A program made the translations under genes and the position numbers. Positions 11,259-21,882 of a stretch of 64,000 nt of DNA are shown one piece after another. The first letter of the stretch is position 1, and each line of letters begins with the position of its first letter. The notes under the pieces were generated by a model. That model ran no database searches and was not told the origin of the DNA. It saw only the letters and a program-made list of their open reading frames with translations. The stretch covers positions 16,720,004 to 16,784,003 of the forward strand of contig NC_037258.1 of assembly GCF_000002425.4 (NCBI RefSeq), in the 5' to 3' direction. Source of the stretch: Physcomitrium patens. Taxonomy: Eukaryota; Streptophyta; Bryopsida; Funariales; Funariaceae.

Positions 11259-11438
11259 TTGGTGGTATTCCTATCTTCTCCATGCATGTGTTACCTTTCT
11301 TCCATAAATTGAGAAAATGGCCTAAATAAACCATGGGTACACATTCTTCATGATAATCCAAACCTTGGATTTTGATCCCCTATCGTAACTTCTTGAGATA
11401 ATTAGTGCCCTAAAGCTCTCGCAGTAGAAGCACCAATA
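11259..11438 (-). promoter_or_regulatory. Primer site and leader of a second gypsy family
   Basis: On the minus strand TTGGTGCTTCTACTGCGAGA starts 2 nt after LTR end ACCCGACA. The plus-strand element at 37507 has TTGGTGCTTCTACTGAGAGA at the same place. The site begins with TTGGTGC as in several plant gypsy elements. About 150 bp of leader follow before the Tcn1-like copy interrupts it. Confidence 0.65.
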
Positions 11439-12684
11439 TGTCGGGTTTGAGAAAGTTTGCCTCAAAAAAGCGCTCGGCTTCTAGTTGACACTAAATACTC
11501 AATTAAGTCTAAGATATAAAAATCCAAGTTTATAAATATAATATTTTCTCTTTTTGGATAATTACATCAAAATACAAGCCCAAGTATCAAGAAAATATCC
11601 AAATATATGATAAAGATCTTAAAACCTTATATATCCTTTTGAGAGATGTTTCTTGAACTTCAACAACTCATATCTTACAATCGGACCATCCAAAAAATCC
11701 TAAATTTTATATGAAGTGCTGATATACTTTCAAAAACTTTCACAAAATAAATCAACTAAAAATTCATTACGGATCTTGAGATATCACCAAAATCCTAACA
11801 GTAGCTTTAAATCCTAGCTTACTTACATCCACACGCTAATTTCTTCATATCTCAAAAAATAAGTACTTAAATACCATGAAACTTTGATCTATAGCTTTTC
11901 AACTTAATAACGCACACTTCTGAAAATTTTGAGCCAAAAATTCGTCCAAAAACTCAAGATATGGCTCCAACCATTACTATCAACAAAATGACTCACTTAC
12001 TGCCATTGAATTACATGTGTTGTCTTCAATTCCCTATAACCCCTTCATCTAGACTTGGATTCATCAAATAGTATATGTAAAGTGTAGCCAAGAAAGTGCT
12101 CTCTCTAACTCCAATCGCCGATCTTTCATTGCTTTCCGTATGCATATATTATACTTCAAAGAGTGACAATAGGTACAAATTTGACACCTTAACTTTGAAC
12201 ACCTATATCTCCTTCACAAAAACTCGAAATCTTACAAACTCTTCATCCAAATTATATCCAAAATCTTGAACTTGCTGACCCTAGCCTCCAAAGCTCGAAT
12301 GAATTCGAAAGAAAAACCCTAATCCCTAATAAGGCCTCGGGCAGCCTCCTTGAAGCCCATTGGGCATGGCCTTCGACCAATAGGAATGAAGTTTTCCATT
12401 CCTTGCCTTCATCCAGCCATGCCTTACTTTCATCCCTTCCAATAAACCTCCTATTAGTTAAGATTTTCTCCTTTAGGCTCCAACCTTCTCTTAAGCTTTA
12501 TACTAAATATCTAAATCCTACATAATATAAACACTATAATCAAAATAGATAAATCTCCAAATAAATTTCTTATATCAATTCTCTTTAAATTTATTTACTA
12601 ACCACTCTAATCTACATCAAGACTTACAAATATATTATATTTTTTAATTAATTTTTACATACTATAAGCAATTACAATATGACA
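11439..12684 (-). repeat. LTR (1246 bp) of the second gypsy family
   Basis: Starts TGTCATATTG at 12684 and ends ACCCGACA at 11439 on the minus strand (TGTC/GACA ends). It is homologous to the plus-strand LTR 35944-37503, for example around the GAATTCGA block and the terminal AGCGCTTTTT region. A primer site follows one end and a polypurine tract precedes the other, so the LTR is shared by two internal regions. Confidence 0.7.
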
Positions 12685-12701
12685 TCCACCCCCTCCAAAC
12701 C
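12685..12701 (-). promoter_or_regulatory. Polypurine tract before the LTR
   Basis: On the minus strand GGTTTGGAGGGGGTGGA directly precedes TGTCATATTG of the LTR. This is the expected plus-strand priming site of an LTR retrotransposon. Confidence 0.65.
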
Positions 12702-13670
12702 TACACATCCTTCGGCATGTGCCAACCTTACCATCTTTGTTCTCTTCATCATCATCTATGTCTGCATCTTCTTCTTTATATTCTTGGTCTAAATATTGAA
12801 ATAAGAATTTTCCAAGGTCTTTTATTCAAAATCACTTATCTCTTCTCTTAAAAGTCTTCACCCTCTTTTCTGCTATTGAAATTCTAATGATAGCTCCATC
12901 TAACTCACAAAATATATATGTTTCATTGTCTTGCAATATTGCAACTATATATGACTTAAACTATTTTTTTGAAAATTCTTCTATCTATTATATTAGTAGT
13001 TTGAAGTATCCTTAAAAAACTCTATTCACATATCTTCCATATTATTTAAAACTCTCAGTATTTATTTTTGGTTGATATTAATAGATTATTTCTTCCTATC
13101 AAAAAGTCTCCTAGATATGATTTTTTTTTTGGAGTCATGAACAATCAAAGCTAAAATCATATCTTTAAGCTCTTCAAGCTTTACTTTTGTCCAAAATAAA
13201 TGATAATAATCCACCTTTCTTTCTTTACCACACTCAAAGTTGTGGTTATCAACATAAATAAGTACCTTTTTATCCTTGTGAACTATCTTTTTCATTTATT
13301 ATTTTTCCAATCTCCCATTCTTGAATTCGGATGGTCTGAGCTTCTTTTATTAAGTCTTATGCTCCTCCATATTAAAATTCACCTTGATTTTGGATACATG
13401 TTGTATCCATAACAACTCCCTTATTACTCATATTTATTCCAGCAAACATTTGTAAAACCTCATTTTCTATTTCTCCATTGAAAAAATCTTCTATTTCTTC
13501 AACCTCTACTTCTTGAACCTCATGTAAGCCAATTTCTTGTTTCTTTTTGTAGCCATCATTAATCACAAGATCATATTTAAGAGCAAATACTTGGCCAATC
13601 TCTTTTCTTTCCTCTTCTTGTTCTTTCATTGTATATATATCTAATGCCTCCATTATAATAGCTTCAACTT
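12702..13670 (-). pseudogene. Internally deleted gag/protease remnant of the second gypsy family
   Basis: The frame 13653-13372 matches the plus-strand copy at 37860-38030: KEIGQVFALKYD against EEIGQVFALMYE, and NGEIENEVLQMFAG against SGEIEDEVLQMFIG. Next, 13295-13086 reads MILALIVHDSKKKIISRRLF, the retropepsin region (ALVDHGSKINILSRKTY in the sister copy) with its active site damaged. An acidic pol C-terminus, EYKEEDADIDDDEENKDGK, then runs straight into the polypurine tract. RT and integrase are deleted. Confidence 0.65.
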
Positions 13671-13671
13671 T

Positions 13672-14765
13672 GATGATCTGTTCTTATTGGTGATCTTGTT
13701 GAATCCTTGATAATCAATACACATCTGAAATTATCCACTTTTTTTCTTCACAAGTATAATTGAGGCTTCTGCTAGAGATTTGGAATGGCATATGAAGTTC
13801 TTGGCTAGATTCTCTTCAATGTATTCCTTGAATTTAGCCAATTTATTTGTGATAAATTGTAGATTGGTCCAAATAGTAGTTGTGCTCTTTCTTGAAGGTC
13901 AATTAAGCAATCATAGGGATAATATTATAGAAGAATATTCACATTCTTTTTTTTCAAATACATCTTGAAATTCTTGATATTGGCTTGAAATGCCACTTGA
14001 AGTCTTTGCACCATTAGAAATAGGTGTGGCATAAATGACATAAGGTGATCCTTCTTTTGCAGCATGCAAGAAAGTTCTTGCACCTACAAATATAGGTTGA
14101 ATTCTATTAGACTTGTGATTTTTTACTTGATTAATTATACTCTTAGTTTTATTTTAAAAAAAATTGAGAATATAAGAAATCCAATCTACTCAAAGGTTGA
14201 ATTTAATTAATCATGATAAGCCTAAAATGATTGAATTAGAGATATCTAATGATATTAAATACCACAAAGCTATTATGACCATTAGTTATTACTTCTATAG
14301 GAAGGATTTTATGAGTAACATCTCTAAAAGACAACAAACAACCATCTATGACTTCTTTATGAACAGGTTTAGTTTTTCTTACTTAATAGGCTATATTTCA
14401 AATATATAAATTAATAAGCTACATATATATAAATTAATAGGCTATATATATAAATTAATAGCCTATTAATATATCCTCTATTTTTGAATAAACGTGATAA
14501 AGAAGCATTGATATTGCTATTAAATTATAGTAATATTGAGGCCTACTTGTCTAACTCTCATATCAAAATTCAAAAATTTGATTATCACATTTCATAGAAA
14601 AATCAATTGCTTGACTCAATATTTTAGAATTAGATAATTTGAGCATCAATTTCTTTACCTCATATTATAATCCATAGAAAAATTAGCTAATAAGAGTAGC
14701 ATCATCCTACTTGATATTAGTTGCAAGTTGTCAGAATTGTGAAGCATATAATATTATGGATCAAT
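13672..14765 (-). pseudogene. Tcn1-like gag/protease/RT fragment, diverged
   Basis: 13672-14400 aligns base by base with the inverted copy at 24310-25010 (protease to start of RT). Shared blocks include GGAGCTCCTGCTGGAGATTT-type RT sequence at 13770, AATGCCACTTGAAGTCTTT at 13990 and GACAACAAACAACCATCTAT at 14330. 14550-14765 then aligns with gag (GAGCATCAATTTCTTTACCT; GCATCATCCTACTTGATATT). The zinc-knuckle region and protease start are deleted between them. Many stops are present. It is an old family member unrelated to the nearby second-family piece. Confidence 0.7.
14388..14482. repeat. AT-rich tandem repeat with palindromic units
   Basis: Four imperfect copies of a 20-22 bp unit (TATATAAATTAATAGGCTAT) in a row. 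The last copies are arranged so that AATTAATAGGCTAT faces ATAGCCTATTAAT and can form a hairpin. No gene is present. Confidence 0.7.
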
Positions 14766-15060
14766 TTTTTTGTCATAAAATATGGATCTTATTGATCTTA
14801 TTGTCATCTAATTTCTAATCATATCAATTAAATCTTAAACATATTATCTTAAATCCTAGATACATCATCTAATCTTGATCATATTGTATTAATTCTAATT
14901 ATAAACTTTTTTCTAGTATTAAGCCATCTTATTATTAAACAAGATAAGAAAATCTTATCAAAAACTAATGTACATCTTATTGAGATAATATAATCTAATG
15001 AAGACTATTCAAATACAAATTTATCATCCAACCATCAAGTATCACTAGTAATTCTATATA
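14766..15060. other. AT-rich spacer, nothing recognised
   Basis: About 300 bp of AT-rich DNA with short repeats of ATTGATCTTATTG and ATCTAATC. I see no coding frame, LTR end or RNA gene. Confidence 0.5.
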
Positions 15061-15690
15061 TTAACCTTTAAAGTCTATAATATCTTTTTTGAGATAGGAA
15101 CTTAATCCAATTGGCACAAATGACAAGCTTGAATACTTTATTATATATAAGGTAGTAAAAGATGTGAGATTATCTAATTTATTTGGAAATGATGTCAAAC
15201 TTGAGCATTCACTTATATCTAAATTAATCAAAGATGTGAGGTTGTCCAATTCATTTAGCAATGATGTCAAGCTTAAATATCCACTTATATAAAAGGTAGT
15301 CAAAGATGTAAGGTTTCTAAATTCATTTGATAATGATGTTGAGCTTAAGCACATACTTATATCAAAGTTAGTAAAAGTTGTGAAATAATCTAATTCATTT
15401 GGCAATGATATCAAGCTAGAACACCTACTTATATAAAAAGTAGTCAAAGATGTGAGATTATCCAATTCAATTGATAATAATATCAAGCTGAAGTATTTAC
15501 ATATATTTAAGGTAGTCAAAGATGTAAAGTTGCTTAATTCATTTGGCAATGATGTCAAGCTTGAGCATTCACTTATATTAAAGTTAGTTAAAGTTATAAA
15601 ATAATTTAATTCATTTAGCAATCATATCAAGCTTAAGCACTCACTTATATCAAAGCTAATCAAAGATATGAGGTTTTTTATGCCTTTTAG
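15061..15690 (-). pseudogene. Leucine-rich-repeat gene fragment
   Basis: The open frame 15621-15061 (186 codons) is made only of 24-residue leucine-rich repeats with consensus LTSLTTLNISECSSLTSLPN and a following EL-DN. About eight repeats are visible, and 15690-15622 adds one more beyond an in-frame TGA. The repeat class is found in plant LRR proteins, including resistance-like proteins, and in several early land plants. No NB-ARC, kinase, signal peptide or membrane segment flanks it, and both sides are transposon debris, so it is a stranded piece of a larger gene. Repeats differ by several residues each, pointing to relaxed selection. It may have been carried in by a transposon or left by deletion; the sequence does not decide. 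Confidence 0.75.
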
Positions 15691-16108
15691 ATAATAATTA
15701 AGTAGAATTAATCAATTAATTAATTATCTTGTAAGAATTTGTATATTTGTTATAATTAGTTAAGTACAATTATTAAGGTAGGGATTCATTGCTAAGCAAC
15801 GAAGGTTCTGTTGTGAAATAAGACTGAACTATCGATGGGTGTCAAACTCTTGGCCTATGTTACTTGTAGCCACATACAAGTAACTCTACCTCTTGCAATG
15901 TTATCCCTTATAATGTTTCTTCGCTAAGGTGGTATCAGCAGCATTGACATCACAAGTAAAAATATGTAAAGTTGACTTGAACTGAACTTCAGGTAGATGC
16001 ATACTTTCTGAAGCTTCCTAAGATAGACCACTTCTTCACGGTGTCGAAGCCAAACTGGAACTATATGGAATCAGGCAGAGAGAACCCAAATATCAATTCA
16101 TGCAAAGG
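15691..16108 (+). other. Possible LTR end, primer site and leader of a copia-like element
   Basis: TGGTATCAGCAGC at 15930 resembles the initiator-methionine tRNA primer site of plant LTR elements (TGGTATCAGAGC), and TGTAAGAATTTG at 15731 could open an LTR of about 200 bp. The sequence after the site (about 16030-16100) translates to a short run like a copia gag start (FTVSKPNWNYME). The LTR end before the site lacks CA, so the assignment is weak. Confidence 0.3.
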
Positions 16109-16255
16109 TGTTAAGCAAACATGATGAAAGCAGGATGGACATTGTTTGTTGCAAAAGAAAAGGTACAGGAAGCAAAGAGAAGGGCACTTCTGGTGTCTTA
16201 GTTAAGAGTTGGATAAGTCACAGCTTTCTACATGTACACTGTGAAATATTCTACA
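16109..16255 (-). repeat. Short copia LTR (about 147 bp)
   Basis: On the minus strand it starts TGTAGAATATTTCACAG at 16255, just after a purine tract GGAAGAGGAA (16265-16256), and ends near TTGCTTAACA at 16109. It is homologous to the 190-bp LTR at 41931-42120. A polypurine tract on one side and pol on that same side make it the 3' LTR. Confidence 0.6.
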
Positions 16256-16289
16256 TTCCTCTTCCAAAAGTGGGATTTATTTCTCTAGT

Positions 16290-17480
16290 GAAACAAGACC
16301 TAATATATCTCTAAAAGCTAGAAATTTATTTCTAAAGAGAGGTTTTGTAAAGATATCTATTGCCATTTGTTCCATGGAACAATATTCCAAACCAATTTGT
16401 TGTTTTTCAAGACATTGCCTAATAAAATGATGTTCTATATTCCAATGCTTTATATGACTATGGTGTATCAGATTCTTAGTGATAGCAATGGAATTCTACT
16501 TATCTTCATAAATGAGAATCTTTTTTTTATTTTAGAATGTCATAATTCTTAATTACTTTATAAAGCCACAAAATCTCCCTTATTGCAGCAGCAAAGGCTG
16601 TATGCTCTACTTCCATTGATAAAACAAAAACTAAAGATTACATCTTGCTTGACTAAGTGATAATTATTCCACCTAATATAAATGCATAACCTTCTATTGA
16701 ATGGAGCATCTCCACACAACTTGCTCCATTTGTATCACTATAGCCTATAAGTTGTAAATTTGCTTTCTTTCTTCCATATTACAATATCAAATATTTTATT
16801 TTTTGCAAGTAATAAAATATTTGTTTGATTCTTTGCTAATATAAAACATGTGCATGTTCCATGTATTGAACAAAGTATTGACAAGCAAATATAATGTCAT
16901 ACCTTACGTCATTTCCAAGCGCAATACCTTGTCTTTATATTTAGATGGAACTTCCAAACTTTCTAGAATTTTCATATAATATCCTCTTCTTTAAGTTTGC
17001 TATTTAAATAAGCTGAAAAGATTATCTTCTAATATATTCTAATTAAGAATAGCAATAATTATAACAAATATAGAAATTCTTAGAAGACAAGCAATTGTTG
17101 TAAAAGTTTCTTAATAATCAAGATTTTTTACTTATATAAAATTCTTTGCCACCTATTATGCTTTAAAATATTCAATGGAACCATTGCTAGCAAGTTTTTT
17201 CTTTAAAATCCATTTTGAATCTATAGTCTTCTTATTATTGGGTAAAAATAAAAATTTCCATATACCATGATCTTTAAAAAAATTAAGTTCTTCTTTCATG
17301 GCATGACTCCACTCTTTGCAAAAAGATGAATTCATGGCTCATTCAATAGTCCTTGATTTTGCATATTCATCAATATGAAGTATATCCATTGTTTCAATTG
17401 ATAAGTCATAATCTCCTCAAATAAAATTATTATATTTTTTTCAAGGCATGCAATACATCCTACTATTGCTTTTAATATTT
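16290..17480 (-). pseudogene. Ty1/copia pol remnant (reverse transcriptase to RNase H)
   Basis: On the minus strand, 17340-17100 translates to KEWSHAMKEELNFFKDHGIW, then SKWILKKKLASNGSIEYFKA and a DY-ETF box: the start of copia reverse transcriptase. 16735-16560 gives GYSDTNGASC, then EGYAFILGG and SMEVEHTAFAAAIREILWL, the RNase H domain with the usual GYSDADWA and STEAEY motifs altered. Stops and frameshifts are dense. The YVDDM-type catalytic box was not found. Integrase and gag are missing, and the relic ends shortly before the next LTR at 17579. Confidence 0.75.
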
Positions 17481-17578
17481 TTTTGGTCAATGCCATATTT
17501 ATAATGACATCTTAGTAGTAAAGCTTGAGTAGTTGCTTCTACATTTAGTTAATAGAATTCTATTACTTCTATTGATAT

Positions 17579-18082
17579 TGTAACAAGGTACAAATAAGAT
17601 AATTGTATAGATAGTTAGAACCATGGAAGTTTCTAAGAATTAGAATTAAGTTAGTGGACTAGGTAGGATCTATTGTGGAATATTTTAGAAAGAATTTAGG
17701 GTAGTTATTTAAGTAGAGCCTACCATAAAACCTTCTAAAAAAGAAATTTAAGACAATCATTTAAGTAGGATCCACTATCTAAAATTTTTTTAAAAAGTCC
17801 AGGGTGGTAGGATAAGATATGAATAGGAATAGCCAAGGCCTTTTGGGGCATGTAGTCAAGTATAGCTTTAGACCTTTTTCCTTAGTAAAATTAGGTTTTT
17901 CATCTTTCTATTCAATTCTATTTTGTTTTATTTCCATTTGCTTAGTTTTGTCTTTTATGTCCTATTTTGTTTAATTCCAATCAATTTTATTCTGGTCTAT
18001 TTTGTCCTATTTTGTAATGAGACTTTAAATTGTTGTAGATTAAAAGGATCTTGGATTTTTGAGATAGTCTCGTCATGTTTCA
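17579..18082 (+). repeat. 5' LTR (about 504 bp) of an old tRNA-primed gypsy element
   Basis: Starts TGTAACAAGG and ends ATGTTTCA, followed after 1 nt by the primer site TGGTATTAGAACGA (18084-18097), close to the complement of initiator tRNA-Met. T-rich repeats (TTCTATTTTGTTTTATTTCC) fill the last third. The outer border is inferred from TG alone. Confidence 0.55.
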
Positions 18083-18099
18083 TTGGTATTAGAACGAGT

Positions 18100-18803
18100 A
18101 TTAGACTATTTATTTTTGGTAGCATATTAATAGTCATCATCTAATCCAAGTTCAAGTATTGTAGTCAAACTAGATATTGTGTTGAAGCTACTATGAACTA
18201 CTCTTAAAAAATCAATCAAGATGTGAAAAGACATTATAATAGTGGAGTCCAGCGGAGAAATTATAGTATAGGAGATAGGAAAGAGCAATCCCAGATGAAA
18301 GATCAAATATAATACTTCTTAGGTTAGATAGCTACTTTGCAAGGAAATAGAAGCCTCGAAGATAAGAGAATCAACATCTGCTAGGTTGAAATTGAATAAG
18401 CCTAATACATACTCTAGGACTTGAAGACAAGAAGATATATGTCCATGGCTCTTCAACATGCAACAATATCTCCAACTATCTGGGACAAATACTACTAAAA
18501 AAATTATATTTGCAGCCACTTATTTGAGAGATGTGGTAGCGATTTGGTAGCAACATCGAATTCAAAGCTATAGAACTCAAGGTGGATTTTGTGACTAAGA
18601 TGAGTTTGAGACCAAATTTAGGAATCAATTTTGGTCCATCAATGCAGAGAAGATAGGACATAACTAGTTGGCAAATCTTACATAAGCTAGGTTGGTGCAA
18701 GATTATGTCTCTTGATTTAAGTCCTTAAATCTTTAAATTGGCAATGTTTCAAAGGCAAAGATGATGGATCAATTCTTACAAGGCTTAAAACTTGGGGTCC
18801 AAC
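18100..18803 (+). pseudogene. Gag remnant of the old gypsy element, left half of the split copy
   Basis: In broken frames one can follow leader, a capsid-like region, and the end QILHKLGW..., then FKLAMFQRQR, then INSYKA-NLGSN (a decayed 'LQGLK' capsid end). The coding sequence is cut at 18803/18804 by the Tcn1-like composite and resumes at 31783. The split confirms that this element was there first. Confidence 0.55.
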
Positions 18804-19355
18804 TGTCACGGCCATAATCATGTAAGCTAATAATTACATATAGAAATAGGTAGAAGTAAGTAAAAGTAGATAAAAGTAAGTTAATTCAATAATATTTAAT
18901 ATAGAAGCTTCCTAAAAACTTTCTAGACACTGCTTTGACTTCATAGATTTCTTTAATTGACTTTTTGGATTAGAAACGTGGTCAACAAGTTGGCCATGTG
19001 CCACACATGTTGTTAACTTGAAGATCAAGCTAACTATGTTGCCCACATGTAGAAAAACTTGCCTTGTAAGTCAAGGCATGTGTCCTACAAAGTCAACACA
19101 TATTGGAGGTCCTATAGAACGTCGCCACGTAGCCCCTAGTTAGATAGTATATATAGAGACAAGAGTGAAGGCTTCTTCACTCTTGTCAACTCCTTTCTTG
19201 CTTCTAGTCCAAGTTCAAGAGTCTTTAGTTTCTTGTCTTGTGGCAATAGCCATTCCAGTTTCTTTTTAATATACATACTTGTTTATATTTTGACTTATTA
19301 TATCGAGATAGCTTTTTTGTGTATATTTTCCCTAATCGAGTCTTTGTCCTTGACA
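18804..19355 (+). repeat. LTR of copy A (552 bp)
   Basis: TGTCACGG...TCCTTGACA. By my count it differs from the LTR of copy C at about 5 positions and from the 3' LTR (31226-31777) at about 18. The right end is set by the 3' LTR, which leaves homology after CTTGACA at the same base and enters host DNA. The LTR carries a TATA box and a hairpin around the predicted transcript start. Confidence 0.85.
19148..19189 (+). promoter_or_regulatory. LTR core promoter: TATA box, hairpin and predicted transcript start
   Basis: TATATATA at 19148-19155 is followed by GACAAGAGTGAA (19158-19169) and its perfect inverted copy TTCACTCTTGTC (19176-19187) with a 6-nt loop. A CA initiator at 19178/19179 lies 31 nt from the TATA start, so the RNA would begin ACTCTTGTCAA. 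The same block occurs in copy C (25751-25792), in the 3' LTR (31568-31611) and in the diverged LTR at 10876-10917. Confidence 0.65.
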
Positions 19356-19357
19356 AA

Positions 19358-19368
19358 TTGACAAGAGT
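19358..19368 (+). promoter_or_regulatory. Putative self-primer binding site of copy A
   Basis: TTGACAAGAGT lies 2 nt past the LTR end and is the exact reverse complement of the predicted first 11 nt of the element RNA (19179-19189). In Tf1-type elements an 11-nt RNA 5' end pairs with such a site to prime reverse transcription. Copy C has the same site at 25961-25971. Confidence 0.6.
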
Positions 19369-19566
19369 ACACTTACAATATCAGAGCTTTGTTTTTCTTG
19401 AGTAAGAGTGGATTATCTCTTTCTCTTGACAAGACATAAGCGTATTAGAAGTTTGCGGATTATCCACTTCTAAACTGATATTGTTCTTAGTATCTTCTTT
19501 GTTATCAAGTCTTTCTTTTCTTTTGTCTTGAGCAGTATCAAACAAATTTTTCTTCTTAGTGTCATT

Positions 19567-20571
19567 ATGGCAAAGCTTGTTGAAATGAAGAGTGCAATGG
19601 CACAAATGCAAGAGCAAATGAGGGAGTTAATGCTTGCGATGCATCAACTCAATTCACCAACACAGGAAAGAATAAGAATAGCAGAAAGTGGAGATATAGA
19701 GATGATCGGAGCTACTTCAACATCTGCAACAAATCACGTTCCTTCCCCAATTGTACAACACCCTGTAAGCACTAGAGAACCAAGAATTACCTTACCCGAG
19801 AAATTTGATGGTACGAGATCAAAGTTTCGAGGGTTCATCAATCAAGTACAATTGGCAATTGAACTTCAACCGCAAAGCTATCCAACTCCAAGATCACAAG
19901 TCAAGTTTATTAGCACTCTACTTTCTGGTTCTACATTATCATGGTTTTCGTCTTTTCTTGAACAACGAAATCCAATATTGGACAATTTGGAAGCTTTTTT
20001 GGTGGAGTTTCGATCTATGTATGGTGAACACGATGCAACTCCTGTTGCAACAAATAAGATCCAAATTCTACGATAAGGAAATCGCTCTGTAACAGTGTAT
20101 GCTTCACAATTTCGACAACTTGCAATTAACATCAAGTGGGATGATGCTGCAGTCATCAGTCAATTTCTTTATGGATTGCAATACGAAGTAAAGAAATTGA
20201 TGCTCAACTTACCTGATCCTCAAACTTTGAGTCAAGCAATCGATTTTGCGGTAAAATGTGATAATCAACTTTTCAAATTTCGATCCGAAAATTATTTACG
20301 AGAACCTCAACGTTATTACTCAATGGCAACATCAACATCTTTGCCAAACGTACATTCGGAAGTAGAAGACATGCAAATTGACGCAGTACATTTTAAACCC
20401 CTAACTGAGCAAGAAAAGATTCATCGTCATCAAGAAGGATTATGTTTATATTGCGGAGAACCTAAGCACACTGCTCAACATTGTCCAAACAAACAACGCA
20501 ACTATAAAATGAGGGGTACGGCGGTCAAAGAAGACAACATGTCAGAAAACGGATTCGTCCAGCTACAATAG
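19567..20571 (+). pseudogene. Gag of copy A, one in-frame stop
   Basis: The frame of 334 codons from ATG 19567 to TAG 20571 is broken only by TAA at 20074. The N-terminus is a coiled coil (MKSAMAQMQEQMRELM), followed by LPEKFDGTRSKFRGFINQ, the capsid signature of Tf1/sushi/Tcn1 elements. RSVTVYASQFRQLA follows the stop, and the C-terminus has a CCHC knuckle CLYCGEPKHTAQHC (20443-20484). The upstream in-frame ATG at 19528 is possible, but 19567 starts the conserved part. The stop stands where a Gln codon (CAA) is expected. Gag forms virus-like particles and packages RNA in this family. Confidence 0.85.
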
Positions 20572-21882
20572 GGACCGTGCAGCTGGAACCTTGTACAATT
20601 CCTAATGAAGGTCCTATCCTCTCCTCAGAACCCTTTCCTTGTTTTATAATAGACTTATATTTAGGACCTAAGAATTATAAAGCCTGTGCTTTATTAGATT
20701 CGGGAGCCTCTGCATGTTTTTTAGATGAACAATTTGTTAAAAGTCGTAAAATACTTTTTGTACAGAAACCTAAACTAGTACATGTAGAAGTCATAGATGG
20801 TCGTCCCTTGTCTTCTGGAGATGTCACTCATGAAACTCATCTTATAAAAGTAACAATAGATGGTCATGATAGCTACATAGCTTTTAACATAATTAAATCC
20901 CCATCCAATCCAGTTATTTTAGGTTTATCCTGGCTAGAAAAATATAACCCTCAAATAGATTGGAATTCGCATAAACTTGACTTTTTCCATAGCGTTATTA
21001 ATAATTCTACCAACCAAGTAAAAAATTATAAGTCTAGTATAGTAAAACCCGCACTGCTAGGTGCAAAAGCATTTATACACGCAGCAAAAGAAGGATCAAC
21101 TTTTGCTATTTATGCTGCACCTATTTCTGAAAACGTAAAGACTTCAAGTGGTATTCCAAATCAATATCAGGAGTATCAAGACGTTTTTGAGAAAAAGAAT
21201 GCAGATATTCTTCCTGAGCATCGCCCATATGATTGTTCAATCGACTTCAAGGAAAGAACTCAGCCACCATTTGGACCAATTTACAGTTTATCGCAAGATG
21301 AGATGGCTGAACTCAAGACATATATTGACGAGAATTTAGCGAAGAATTTCATACGCCATTCAAAATCTCCAGCAGGAGCTCCAATTCTATTTGTAAAGAA
21401 AAAAGATGGATCTTTACGAATGTGTGTTGATTATGGAGGACTCAACAAGATCACAATCAAGAATAAGTATCCATTACCTTTGATATCATGACTCCTTGAC
21501 CAGTTGAATCAAGCTAAGATCTATACAAAAATAGATCTAAGGGGAGCATATAATCTAGTACGGATCAAAGAAGGAGATGAATGGAAGACTGCGTTTCGAA
21601 CCAGGTATGGACTTTTTGAATATAATGTCATGCCCTTTGGACTCACGAATGCACCAGTTGCTTTTCAACATCTCATGAATGATGTATTTCGTGAATTCTT
21701 AGATAATTTTGTCGTCTGCTATCTAGACGATATCCTGATCTATTCTAAGAACGTCGAAGAACATGAAATACATGTTCGTCAAGTATTACAAAAACTTAGA
21801 GATGCAGGATTGTACGCCAAGATAGAAAAGTGTGTATTTCACACTACTCAAGTTGACTTTTTAGGATACATCATTTCAAATT
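20544..21882 (+). pseudogene. Protease and 5' RT part of pol, copy A, truncated
   Basis: Pol lies in the -1 frame relative to gag and overlaps its end by about 30 nt. It holds the retropepsin box [16 protein letters not shown], then [11 protein letters not shown], the RT start [19 protein letters not shown], a shared TGA at 21489 (PLIS*LLDQL), the palm [20 protein letters not shown] and the catalytic YLDD. Coding ends at about 21882 in the connection region ([10 protein letters not shown]), where the sequence switches to the inverted copy B through the 6 bases TCAAAT. Confidence 0.85.

Noticed and set aside
19374-19388. TATCAGAGC after the LTR of copy A as a tRNA-Met primer site
   Set aside because: It lacks the TGG needed to pair with the tRNA CCA end, lies 19 nt past the LTR end defined by the 3' LTR, and is not kept in the diverged copy at 10690. 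It matches initiator tRNA-Met only over nine bases.
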